The notes: generated by a model from the sequence alone, not told the origin. A DNA stretch of 64,000 nucleotides from Lysobacterales bacterium (GCA_016703225.1 JADJCM010000003.1:558001-622000), one strand, 5' to 3'. Counted from the first letter of the stretch, positions 34,536 through 43,156 are shown. Made by a program: numbers and translations.

Positions 34536-37232
34536 TCAAGGGGCGACGTGAGCTTGCCAGCGCAGCACACTCGGATGCATCGGTCCCAACTGTTCCTCCA
34601 GAACCCTCCATGCCGCAGCGTGATCAGCGGCAGCACTGCTGTCCCGGCGACTGCGCCACAACGCCAGCAGCGCCGCATCCATACCGCCTTTGGTCGCATC
34701 CACCGGCGCCGCGTTTGCCAAGGTCGTCGCCAGCAACTCCTGCGCCAGCGACTCCTGGCCTGACGCCAGCAGGCGCTCGGCGGCGCCCAGACGCAATCGC
34801 AGCGCATTGCGCGGTCCGTTCGGTCCTGAGGTGCTTATGGCAAGCATCGCCTGATCGGTGCTGCGCAGCGTTTCCTGCCCAGGCGCGTCGAGCAACTGCA
34901 GCAGCGCGCGGTAGACCAGCAGGGAGGGGACGATGGCCGCAGGTGGCGTGTCGCCGGCGATGGCGTCGACCTGATCCAGTTCGTCCTGGCCAAGTGTCGA
35001 CTCACCGGCGGCGAGCGCGACATCGACCAGGATCAGGCGCATGCGCAGGCAATCCGGCGTTGCACTGCCGACGGCATCGCAGAACTGCCGACTCGCCGAT
35101 TGCGCCAGCGCGATGGCCTCAGCGTGCCGCGCCATCGACGACAGCGCGCGTGCCTGTGAGGATCGGCGCGCTGCAGCGGCCGGAAGGTTCTCACCCACAT
35201 CGGGCTGCGCCGCGATCTGCTCATAGGCGGCCAGCGCCAGTCGTGGCTGGCCGCGCAGCAGTTGCAGATTGGCCAGCAGCGTCTGGCCGACGCGGTAACC
35301 GATGCTGCCGCTGAGGTCGGCGTCGGCCCAGCGCTTCAGGCCTTCGCTGGCCATCGCCGCAGCTGCTTCGAACTGATTCGCCGCCATCGCGGTCTGTGCC
35401 GCGTTGATCAGCAGTTGTCCATGAATCAACGGGCTCATCGTGGTCGAGGTGCGCGCCAGCGCCACCGCCTGTTGCACCACGGCGTAGCCGGCCTCGATCT
35501 GGCCGCTGCTGCGCAACCACTGCGCGCGCAGGATCAGCAGTGGCGCCAGCGCCGCCGGGCGACGCTCGCCCAGGCTCGCCGCGGCCGCCTCGCCACCCTG
35601 CAAGACGGCATCGACCTGCTCTGGCTTGCCGGTGCGCAAGTAGCTGGTCGCCAGCGTTTCGGCAAAGGCCACCTGCTCGCTGGCGCTGAACTTCGCACGC
35701 TCCGCAGCCATCGGCTCGAGCAGCGCGATGGCGCGGGCGAAGTCGTTGCGGACGAGGTAGAGCTCGGCCACGCCGAGCAGGATCGAGCGCCGTGCGGCGG
35801 CGTCGCTGGCAGCGGCGCTCAGGTCGACCTGGCCGATCAAGTCCAGAAGCGCTGTGGGTTCGACCGCAGTTCCACTCAACAGGGCGCGATTGAGCACATT
35901 GGCGTAGTGCTCGCGCAACAACTCCTGGCGACGACCCTCCGCGTTGGCGAGATCGCGCTCGCGTTCGGCAGTGGCGGCAAACTCCTGTGCGCGCAGGGCT
36001 TCGGCTGCGGCGCGGTCGGCCTGGCGCACGCTGAATGCGGTCATCGCAAGCAAGAGACCGAGGCCGAGCACCGCAGCGCCCACGCCCAGAGTGTGCCGAC
36101 GCATGAACTTGCTGCCGCGGTACCAGGCGCTGTCGGGGCGTGCCTGAATCGGCCGGCCGTCCAGATAGCGTCGCAGATCGTCGGTCACGGCCTGCACCGT
36201 CGGATAGCGCCGCTGCGGTTCGCGCGCCAGGCAGCGCAACACGATGATGTCGAGATCGCCGCGCAAACTACGCGCCGCGCGCAGCTGGCCTTGAGCCAGC
36301 ACCTTGGACGGCGCCTCGACGCGCCAGTTCGCACTCACCTGGGGCAACTGCATCCCGCCCGTGTTGACGAAGGGCCGCCGCCCGACCAGCAGTTCGAAGA
36401 GAACCACACCGAGGGCATAGACGTCCGTGGCGACGCTGATCTCGCCGCCTTCGACCTGCTCCGGAGCGGCATAGTTGGGGGTGAATACGCGTGCGCCAGT
36501 CTGTGTTCGGGCATCGGCATCCACCCCATCCAGCAACTTGGCGATGCCAAAATCGAGCAACTTCAGCTCGCCCGCCGCCGTCACCAGCAAATTGTCGGGC
36601 TTCAGATCACGATGCACGATCAGGTGCTGGTGGGCGAACTGCACCGCCTCCAGCGCCTGCAGCAGCAGCTGCACGCGGTCGCTGATCGGCAATTCGCGCG
36701 TCTGCGCAAACTCAGTGATTGGCATGCCCTCGATCAACTCCAGCGCGAACCAGGGCAGGCCGTCGGCGTCGACGCCGCCGTCGAGCAGCGCGGCGATGTG
36801 CGGATGTTTCAGTCCCGCCAGAGCCTGGCGCTCGCGCAGGAAGCGCTCGACCAGCAACGCGGCGCTGGCAGCCGTCGCCGAGCCCGGATGCAGACGCTTG
36901 ATCGCGACTTCCTGCGTGAACTGCCCATCCACGCGCCGCGCGCGCCACACCGCGCCCATGCCGCCGCGACCGATCTCCTCGATCAGCTCATAGGCGCCGA
37001 GGCGCTGGCCGGCCTGATGCTTGTCCACTGGGGCAGCATCGCCCAAGGCTTGCACCATATCCGGTGGCGGCGGATCGGCGTCGAAATGCTGCAGCAACAC
37101 CGCCAGTTCTGCGCCGAGTTCGGGTTCAACAGCCAACAACTCCCGCAGCCGCGCCGAGCGCGCCTTCGGTGGCAGTTCGATCCATTCGACAAACAACTCG
37201 GCGGCACGGGTGGCGTGCGGGGAGACGGACAT
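34536..37232 (-). CDS. Hanks-type Ser/Thr protein kinase with transmembrane helix and TPR-like C-terminus
   Basis: The protein is 898 residues from the ATG at 37232; an in-frame extension further upstream is not kinase-like. After an about 75-residue N-terminal segment comes a full kinase domain (about 81-360): glycine loop IGRGGMGAVW, Lys112 in EVAIKRL, catalytic loop HRDLKPDN with Asp209, DFG at 227-229, and YAAPEQ. All the catalytic residues are therefore present. One membrane helix follows (VGAAVLGLGLLLAMTAFSV, about 385-405), then an about 480-residue Ala/Leu-rich helical region, probably TPR-like repeats and exported. It converges on the ECF sigma gene, so phosphorylation-dependent control of that sigma factor is my inference. 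Confidence 0.9.
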   Translation of the reverse strand: MSVSPHATRAAELFVEWIELPPKARSARLRELLAVEPELGAELAVLLQHFDADPPPPDMVQALGDAAPVDKHQAGQRLGAYELIEEIGRGGMGAVWRARRVDGQFTQEVAIKRLHPGSATAASAALLVERFLRERQALAGLKHPHIAALLDGGVDADGLPWFALELIEGMPITEFAQTRELPISDRVQLLLQALEAVQFAHQHLIVHRDLKPDNLLVTAAGELKLLDFGIAKLLDGVDADARTQTGARVFTPNYAAPEQVEGGEISVATDVYALGVVLFELLVGRRPFVNTGGMQLPQVSANWRVEAPSKVLAQGQLRAARSLRGDLDIIVLRCLAREPQRRYPTVQAVTDDLRRYLDGRPIQARPDSAWYRGSKFMRRHTLGVGAAVLGLGLLLAMTAFSVRQADRAAAEALRAQEFAATAERERDLANAEGRRQELLREHYANVLNRALLSGTAVEPTALLDLIGQVDLSAAASDAAARRSILLGVAELYLVRNDFARAIALLEPMAAERAKFSASEQVAFAETLATSYLRTGKPEQVDAVLQGGEAAAASLGERRPAALAPLLILRAQWLRSSGQIEAGYAVVQQAVALARTSTTMSPLIHGQLLINAAQTAMAANQFEAAAAMASEGLKRWADADLSGSIGYRVGQTLLANLQLLRGQPRLALAAYEQIAAQPDVGENLPAAAARRSSQARALSSMARHAEAIALAQSASRQFCDAVGSATPDCLRMRLILVDVALAAGESTLGQDELDQVDAIAGDTPPAAIVPSLLVYRALLQLLDAPGQETLRSTDQAMLAISTSGPNGPRNALRLRLGAAERLLASGQESLAQELLATTLANAAPVDATKGGMDAALLALWRSRRDSSAAADHAAAWRVLEEQLGPMHPSVLRWQAHVAP

Positions 37233-37326
37233 GCAGGACCCAGCGATCAACGACAGGGTGCAATCATCGCCGAAAGCGGGCTGGAACTGCGTTGATCGGT
37301 CGAGTCTATCGAGAGGCGGGTCCCTG

Positions 37327-37398
37327 ATCGCGCGCGAGCGCGCTCCCACAAGTTCTTCGTGGACTGACGCCAGGCTGGTAGGAGTGCGCGCGCGCGAT
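37327..37398. repeat. REP-like inverted repeat pair
   Basis: The arms are ATCGCGCGCGAGCGCGCTCC (37327-37346, continuing CACA) and, about 30 bases on, its near reverse complement TAGGAGTGCGCGCGCGCGAT (37379-37398). The GGGAGCGCGC...GCGCGAT core resembles the REP elements common in Pseudomonas and Xanthomonadales. It lies between the kinase start and the S74-like gene. Confidence 0.6.
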
Positions 37399-37410
37399 TT
37401 GCTTTCGGGG

Positions 37411-38689
37411 CTACTGCCCCACCTGCAAACGCTGCTCGATCCGTTCCAGGCGCGCGCGCAGATCGGCGTTCTCGGCTTCCAGCTTGGCATTCAAGCCCTG
37501 GATCGCCGCCAACGCGACGCCATCGGCATCCACGGTCGGTATCGACTTGCCGTCGCCGGCAAAGCCGAAAGTTTCCTTGAAGTCCTCGGCGACCGGGCCG
37601 ATGTGGGTGCCCTCGGTCGAGGTCTTGTAGCTCCAGGTGGTGATCGGCAGCGTCAGCACCTTGGCCAGGATCGCGCCCGGATCGATCGCTGCGAAGCCTT
37701 CCTTGAGTTCGCGCGTCGGCGTCGCCGCTGGCTGGCCGTGCGCCCAGCGTCAGATCAGCCCCGGACAGCGTTTCGACGGTCGTGTTGATCGTGACCAGCC
37801 CGTCGTCATGCACAGCCATGCGCCAGGCGTTGTCGGCAAACACGCCAGTCCAGTTCTGGCTGTTGCTGCCCCGTCCCAGGTAGGATCGTTGCTGCGCTTC
37901 GTCATCGAGCCAGATGCCGCCGCTGACATCACCGGCGCTCGCGCCCGCGGCTCCCAGCCGCAGCCGCCCGTCGAAGGTAGCCACCGGCCGGCCGTCGTTC
38001 TGGATTGCTGGAGTGAAATTGCTGGAGAACAGCAGTCCCGACGATGCTGCTTCCGAGCGCACCACCAGGTCGCCGCTGGAGTCGATCAAGTAGATCGATC
38101 CAGTCTTGCCCGAGCGGGACGTCAGCCGGAAATCGGCATCGGCGTCACCGCCGCCGCTGGCGGGTCGGGCGTGGACCACCAGATCGCCGGCTGTGTCTGC
38201 AATCTGCCCCAGCGCATTGACCCGCACTCCGCGCGGAGAACTCAGCACCAGGGTCTGATTGTCGGTGTTCCCAACGAAATTGACGTCCGGATCGCTGCCG
38301 CTGTCGCCGGTGGTGCTCCAGCAGGCGCCGATCAGCGGCGCCAGGGTCACTTTCTCGCGGCCAGCGATTTCATTGAATGCTCCGTTGCTGGCGCCGTCGC
38401 GCACCGCCGCCTGCAGCCAGGCTGGGCTGTTCTGAGCCGCCGGCGGCGCATCCAGTTCAACCTGAAATTGACCGTCGACGACCTCGACGTCTTCCAGTGT
38501 CGTCGGGTAGTCAAGCGGTGTGCCCGCTTCGGCGCTGCTGTAAAGGCTGATCTGCAAATCATAGCGGCCGTTGGCCGGCCGCCCGCCGTCGCTGAGTTGG
38601 CCGTGGTAGCGCATTGGCGCGGCCGAGACGACATGGCCCAGGGAAAGCAGCAGCGACAACAGCAGCAGTTTGCGCGCAGGTGTGGTCAT
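37411..38689 (-). pseudogene. Exported tail-fibre/S74-chaperone-domain-like protein, frame-broken
   Basis: From the ATG at 38689 the frame gives a signal peptide (KLLLLSLLLSLGHVVSA), then a YDLQISLYSSAEAGTP-type beta domain and a repetitive beta-rich region (GDLVVHARPASGGGDADAD, then LTLGARPASGDADA). At about 37730 the frame changes by +1. The rest, ELKEGFAAIDPGAILAKV... TTWSYKT... HIGPVAEDFKETFG... DGVALAAIQGLN, is in the other frame and ends at 37411 with a short coiled coil. That C-terminus matches the intramolecular-chaperone (peptidase S74) type found on phage tail spikes and on many bacterial surface proteins. The Ser at the cleavage site would fall at the break and cannot be judged. 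It may be a true pseudogene or a sequencing indel. Confidence 0.7.
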
Positions 38690-38705
38690 GATGCGGTGGT
38701 CCTGT

Positions 38706-38957
38706 TTATTCGAAACCATTGAGGAAGATGCCGTTGCTGGTGTCGCAGACGGCCTGGGCGGACTTCAGGGCAAAGCGCCCGGTGCTGGCGGCATTGTCGG
38801 CATCGACACGGGCGCTTGCCTCGATCTCGAAGCGGGCATCGGCCGAGCGGGCAGGGGCCTCGTTCAGCGCGCCGGTCAGCGCAAAGCGCGCAGGGCTGTC
38901 GGGAGCAGCAGGGGCCGCCAATAGCGCGGCCAGGGTGAGACTGAGGAACTGCGGCAT
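38706..38957 (-). CDS. Small exported protein ending in a C-terminal GFE motif
   Basis: An 83-residue product with a signal-peptide-like start (MPQFLSLTLAALLAAPAAP), a short charged middle with FALTGALNEAPA and RFEIEASARVDADN, and the ending CDTSNGIFLNGFE. C-x(5)-IF-x-x-GFE at the extreme C-terminus is a pattern I recall from many secreted Xanthomonadales proteins, where it looks like a sorting or processing tag; I know of no experimental proof. It lies 16 bases upstream of the S74-like gene on the same strand, so they form a two-gene unit. Function unknown. Confidence 0.6.
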   Translation of the reverse strand: MPQFLSLTLAALLAAPAAPDSPARFALTGALNEAPARSADARFEIEASARVDADNAASTGRFALKSAQAVCDTSNGIFLNGFE

Positions 38958-39252
38958 GAGTGGATCTCGTCGAAGTACGTCGAGATCAAGGAACGACGTT
39001 TGCCGGCGTCAGCGATCATTGGCCTGCGCGTCGAAGCGGGTAGGGATAGGAAATCCAGAACCACGCTGCGCGCCGTGCGGGGCTCAGTGTACGCCGCGGG
39101 CGGATACCGTTAATCGTCCCGCACGCATGCCGCGCAGGCCTTTGCTGCGCCATTCTGGGGCGCCCGCGACGCTCGCGGGGCACTTCACTCCCGCGCGGAG
39201 CCATTCGCCAGATGGCTTCCTGCGGTTCGCGCCATTTCGTAGGCGAGCGGCG
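38958..39252. other. Intergenic stretch upstream of the truncated pnp copy
   Basis: About 295 bases between the divergent GFE gene and the pnp-like segment. A frame is open through it on the plus strand, but its translation is Arg/Ser/Pro-rich and looks non-coding. No convincing promoter, RNA or repeat seen. Confidence 0.4.
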
Positions 39253-39276
39253 TCGGCGACGCGATGTTTCGGCGAC

Positions 39277-39909
39277 ATGGATGTCAAGGTTGCCCGTAGT
39301 TCGGAAGGCATTTCCGCGCTGCAGATGGACATCAAGATCGACGGCATCACCGAAGAGATCATGAAGGTCGCGCTGAGCCAGGCCAAGGCCGGCCGTCTGC
39401 ACATCCTCGGCGAAATGGCCAAGGGCCTGAGTGCGCCGCGTGCCGAGCTGTCGGACTACGCGCCGCGCCTGCTGACAATGAAGATCCACCCGGACAAGAT
39501 CCGAGAAGTGATCGGCAAGGGCGGCGCCGTGATCCAGGGCATCACCAAGGAAACCGGCACCCAGATCGACATCCAGGACGACGGCACGATCATCATCGCC
39601 TCGGTCAACGCCGCCGCCGCGCAAGCAGCGAAGGCACGCATCGAGCAGATCACCTCCGATGTCGAACCGGGCCGCATCTACGAAGGCAAGGTTGCCAAAC
39701 TGATGGACTTCGGTGCCTTCGTCACCATCGCCCCAGGCAAGGACGGTCTCGTCCATGCCTCCCAGATCTCCAACGAGCGCGTCGAGAAAGTCTCGGACAA
39801 GCTCAAGGAAGGCGACATCGTCAAGGTCAAGGTGCTCGAAGTCGACAAGCAGGGCCGCATCCGCCTCTCGATCAAAGCCGTCCTCGAAGACGCCGCCGCC
39901 GAAGCCTGA
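39277..39909 (+). CDS. 5'-truncated second copy of pnp: possible stand-alone KH-S1 RNA-binding protein
   Basis: The open frame from ATG 39277 gives 210 residues: the end of the second PH domain, a complete KH domain (KIREVIGKGGAVIQGI) and a complete S1 domain. No catalytic part of PNPase remains. Against pnp it differs at four residues (Phe to Val and Gly to Arg within the first seven codons, Val to Ala in HASQIS, Leu to Ile in EGDIVKV), while about 22 codons carry silent changes and no stop or frameshift occurs. I see no SD before this ATG and no promoter nearby, so expression is uncertain. It could be a remnant left by recombination with a diverged pnp. Confidence 0.7.
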   Translation: MDVKVARSSEGISALQMDIKIDGITEEIMKVALSQAKAGRLHILGEMAKGLSAPRAELSDYAPRLLTMKIHPDKIREVIGKGGAVIQGITKETGTQIDIQDDGTIIIASVNAAAAQAAKARIEQITSDVEPGRIYEGKVAKLMDFGAFVTIAPGKDGLVHASQISNERVEKVSDKLKEGDIVKVKVLEVDKQGRIRLSIKAVLEDAAAEA

Positions 39910-39937
39910 TCGCTTCAGCGAAACGCACCAAACAACA

Positions 39938-39960
39938 AACGGGCTTCGGCCCGTTTTCTG
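39938..39960 (+). terminator. Duplicated intrinsic terminator
   Basis: The same ACGGGC-TTCG-GCCCGT hairpin as after pnp, with a shorter T tract (TTTTCT). It came with the duplicated segment. Confidence 0.8.
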
Positions 39961-40000
39961 TTGCCGCGAACTTCGTGATCGATCCCAGGTCTGCGAAAGA

Positions 40001-40519
40001 GTGGATGATCTCCTTCGCACCATCCTTGGCTGCGTCATCGTCGCTTGCGGCGCCGCCTGCGTCGCGCCGCTTGCACATGCAAGTTCGACGAAGAGTGGTA
40101 GCACAGCCGCCCTGGTGCGGTTGGCCGACGGTTGCCGTGTGGACTTGGAGCGCGCAATCGGGCGCCCGCTTCGTTCCGAGGAGTGGCCAGGAATTCTGTC
40201 TGCCCCTCCTGCGGGATTTGACGCCTGGCAGTGTTCCTACGCGAGCGTGCGGCGGCCAGTGGACTCGTGGCGTCGCCCGATCGCCCTGAGCGAAGGAGTC
40301 GGCGTCTATTCGTTCGGCGCGGACGGCATCGACGACCGGGGCGAGAAAGACGACATCGCCTCATGGCGGCCATTGGATCCCAACTTCTACCCGAAGCCGC
40401 CGATCCGACTGCAGGACTTGCCGCTGCTGCTGATCCAGCCGGCCTTGTTGCTGTCGCTGTTCGGCATTCCCGCCTGGTGGGTGTTCGGGAGACGGAAGCC
40501 GGCTGGCGTGCGACGCTGA
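40001..40519 (+). CDS. Small membrane protein with a GspG-like calcium-loop motif
   Basis: 172 residues from a GTG at 40001, the only reasonable start after the terminator. Seen: an N-terminal hydrophobic signal (LLRTILGCVIVACGAACVAPLAHA), a soluble middle with two spaced Cys, the motif VYSFGADGIDDRGEKDDIASW at residues 102-122, and a C-terminal membrane helix (about 139-162) followed by GRRK. The motif closely resembles the calcium-binding end of type II secretion major pseudopilins (YSLGADG...GEDADI.W). The protein has no prepilin N-terminus and has a second anchor, so it is not a normal pseudopilin. Function unknown; no other secretion genes are nearby. Confidence 0.65.
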   Translation: MDDLLRTILGCVIVACGAACVAPLAHASSTKSGSTAALVRLADGCRVDLERAIGRPLRSEEWPGILSAPPAGFDAWQCSYASVRRPVDSWRRPIALSEGVGVYSFGADGIDDRGEKDDIASWRPLDPNFYPKPPIRLQDLPLLLIQPALLLSLFGIPAWWVFGRRKPAGVRR

Positions 40520-40621
40520 CGCCATGGCGGGGTAGGGCGTCCGGCGGCGACTGTCGTACCATCCGGGAGTGCGGGACGGTCGTGGCTTGGTGTCGCGGCG
40601 AGGTGCAGGAGAGCAGTGCAG

Positions 40622-41956
40622 ATGAACGATTCGCCGCAGGCGGTGATCGCCGATGTGCGGGATGGACGCGCGCCCGATCCGGGCGCGCTCGGTCGGTTCG
40701 TGCAGGGCATGGCCGATGGCCGTACCAGCGAGGGGCAGATGGCGGCGTTCGCGATGGCGGTGCGGCTGCGCGGCCTGGCGGATGCCGACACCGTGCGGCT
40801 GACGCTGGCGATGCGCGACAGCGGCGAGCGATTGACGCGGGCGATGCTCGGCATTGATCTGCCCTTGCTCGACAAGCATTCGACCGGCGGCGTCGGCGAT
40901 GCCGTGAGCCTGGCGTTGGCGCCGATGCTGGCGGCCTGCGGTGCGGCGGTGCCGATGCTGTCCGGGCGCGGGCTCGGCCACACCGGCGGCACGCTGGACA
41001 AGCTCTGCGCGATTCCCGGCTACCGCGTCGACGTCGATACCGAAATGTTGCGCCGCGCGCTGCGTGCTGCCGGTTGCGCCATCGTCGGCGCCGGCAAGGG
41101 CCTGGCGCCGGCCGATCGGCGCCTGTATGCGGTGCGCGATGTCACTGCAACCGTCGACGCGATGCCGCTGATCGTTGCCTCGATCCTGTCGAAAAAGCTC
41201 GCGGTCGAACTCGATGCGCTGGTGCTCGACGTGAAGTGCGGCAGTGGTGCGTTCTTCCCGGATCGCGACGACGCGCTGCGTCTCGCGCGCGGCCTGGTCG
41301 ATGTCGCGAATGGCGCCGGGGTGGCGTGCTCGGCACTGATCACCGACATGGGGGAGCCACTGGTGCCGGCGGTTGGCAATGCCACCGAGATGCGCGCCGT
41401 TCTTGCCTACTTGCGTGGCGATGCACAGCCAGCGCGGATGCACGCGGCCTGCCTCGCACTCGGCGCCGAAGTGTTGTGGCGCGGTAGTTTGGCTTCGACG
41501 CCGGAAGAGGCGCACGCGCTCCTGCAACGCGCGCTCGCCAGCGGTGCTGCGGCCGAGCACTTCGAGCGCATGGTCGTGGCACTCGGTGGATGCAGCGATG
41601 TGCTGCGCAGTGGCGCAGCCGCACTGGCGCAGGCGCCCTTGCAATGCGACGTGTTGGCGCCGACGTCAGGACACATTCGCGCGATCGACTGCCGTCGCCT
41701 CGGCGAGTTGGTGGTCGATCTCGGCGGCGGCCGCCGCCATCCCGACGACGTGATCGATTTCGCCGTCGGTCTCGATCAGGTTCGCGCCGTCGGCACCGCG
41801 CTGCAGTCAGGCGATCCGTTGCTGCGCCTGTGTCTGCGCGATGCGGCGCAGGAAGCCTGGGCGCGTGAGCGCGTGTTGGCTGCGTTCGAAATCGGCGACG
41901 CCGCCCCGGCGGTGGCTCTGGTGCAGGCGCAGGTCACGATGGGAGCGACGCCATGA
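40622..41956 (+). CDS. deoA: Thymidine phosphorylase
   Basis: DeoA splits thymidine with phosphate into thymine and 2-deoxyribose-1-phosphate. The protein is 444 residues from the ATG at 40622, chosen over the GTG at 40616 because the SD AGGAGA (40607-40612) then has normal spacing. Family marks are KHSTGGVGDAVSL (phosphate loop), GRGLGHTGGTLDKL, KKLAVELDALVLDVKCGSGAF, and the C-terminal alpha/beta domain. It overlaps deoB by 4 bases; deoA-deoB-deoD form a nucleoside-catabolism operon. Confidence 0.95.
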   Translation: MNDSPQAVIADVRDGRAPDPGALGRFVQGMADGRTSEGQMAAFAMAVRLRGLADADTVRLTLAMRDSGERLTRAMLGIDLPLLDKHSTGGVGDAVSLALAPMLAACGAAVPMLSGRGLGHTGGTLDKLCAIPGYRVDVDTEMLRRALRAAGCAIVGAGKGLAPADRRLYAVRDVTATVDAMPLIVASILSKKLAVELDALVLDVKCGSGAFFPDRDDALRLARGLVDVANGAGVACSALITDMGEPLVPAVGNATEMRAVLAYLRGDAQPARMHAACLALGAEVLWRGSLASTPEEAHALLQRALASGAAAEHFERMVVALGGCSDVLRSGAAALAQAPLQCDVLAPTSGHIRAIDCRRLGELVVDLGGGRRHPDDVIDFAVGLDQVRAVGTALQSGDPLLRLCLRDAAQEAWARERVLAAFEIGDAAPAVALVQAQVTMGATP

Positions 41957-43145
41957 GCCGTGCCTTGCTGGTGGTGCTGGATTCGCTCGGCATCGGTGCC
42001 GCGCCCGATGCCGAACGCTTCGGCGATGTCGGCGCCGATACCTACGGTCATATCGTCGAGCGTTGTGCGCCGAACTTGCCGCACCTGACCGCGCTCGGGC
42101 TGGCCGCGGCGCATGCGCTCGCGCAGGGGCGCGAACCCACGGATCGCGAGCGTGCCGGCGCGGACGCGGTGTACGCGGCGATGCACGAGCGCTCCACCGG
42201 CAAGGACACGACCAGCGGCCACTGGGAGATGTGCGGCGTGCCGGTGACCTTCGACTGGGGCTATTTCACCGCCTACGAAAACAGTTTTCCGCCGGCGCTG
42301 CTGGATGCGCTGATCGAACGCGCCGGCCTGCCGGGGTGCTTGGCAATTGCCGCGCGTCGGGCACCGAGATCATCGACCGCCTCGGTCCGGAACACGTCGC
42401 CAGTGGCAAGCCGATCGTCTACACCTCGGCCGATTCGGTGTTCCAGATCGCCGCGCATGAAGATGCGTTCGGGCTTGAGCGCCTGTACCACGTTTGCAAA
42501 ATCGCGCGCGAACTGGTCGACGAATACCGCATCGCGCGCGTTATCGCGCGGCCCTTCCTCGGCTCCGCCACGCAGGGCTTCAAGCGCACCGGCCACCGTC
42601 ACGATTACGCGGTGCCGCCGAGCGCGCCAACCCTGCTCGATGCGCTCGTTGCCGCGGGCCGCGAAGTGATCGCGATCGGCAAGGTCTCCGACATCTTCGC
42701 CGCGCAAGGCATCAGCCGCTCATTGCCGGCGAGCGGGCTCGATACCTTGATCGAGACCACGATCCAAAGTTTCCGTGATGCGCCCGATGACAGTCTGGTG
42801 TTCGTGAACCTGGTCGACTTCGATTCCGAATACGGCCATCGTCGCGATGTTCCCGGCTACGCCGCGGCGCTGGAGCGGTTCGACGCGCGCCTGCCCGAGT
42901 TGCTGGCCGCGCGTCGTGAGGGCGACCTGCTGCTGTTCAGCGCCGATCACGGCAACGATCCAACCTGGCCCGGTTCCGACCACACCCGCGAGTGCGTTCC
43001 GCTGCTCGCGCTCGGCGGTGGCCTGCGACCCGGCAACGCCGGATTGCGCGACGGTTTCGCCGATCTTGGCCAGACGCTCGCCCGCCATTTCGGCATTGCC
43101 GCGCTGGCGCACGGCCGCGCCCTGCCATTGAACGATCCGCACTGA
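41953..43145 (+). CDS. deoB: Phosphopentomutase DeoB, split by a one-base deletion
   Basis: DeoB converts (deoxy)ribose-1-phosphate to the 5-phosphate, linking nucleoside phosphorolysis to central metabolism. The first frame has VVLDSLGIGAAPDA (metal-binding Asp) and the phosphorylated-Thr motif STGKDTTSGHWEM. It is lost at CCGGGGTGCTTGGC (42331-42344). Adding one G (G5 instead of G4 at 42333-42336) restores LPGVLGNCRASGTEIID, and the second frame continues to 43145 with ADHGNDPTWPGSDHTRECVP carrying the remaining metal ligands. Corrected length is about 397 residues, near the family norm. The homopolymer site makes a sequencing error most likely. Confidence 0.88.
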
Positions 43146-43156
43146 AGGAGCCCGCC

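Larger units (their letters stand above)
39273..39960 (+). repeat. Direct repeat copy B: pnp 3' end plus terminator
   Basis: Second copy of the 33137-33822 segment, same strand. Identity is high from GGCGACATGGA to past the terminator hairpin, and weak similarity (TCGGCGACG) begins about 20 bases earlier. Downstream of the hairpin the sequences diverge. Confidence 0.9.

Noticed and set aside
37411..38689. Evidence of a prophage, because of the tail-fibre-like S74 domain
   Set aside because: No other phage gene, integrase or attachment site is nearby. S74-type domains also occur on ordinary bacterial surface proteins, and this one has a signal peptide.
38719..39909. A 396-residue fusion protein with the pnp KH-S1 segment at its end
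   Set aside because: The first about 185 residues overlap the GFE gene on the other strand and are Arg/Ser/Pro-rich without homology. The conserved part begins at the repeat border.
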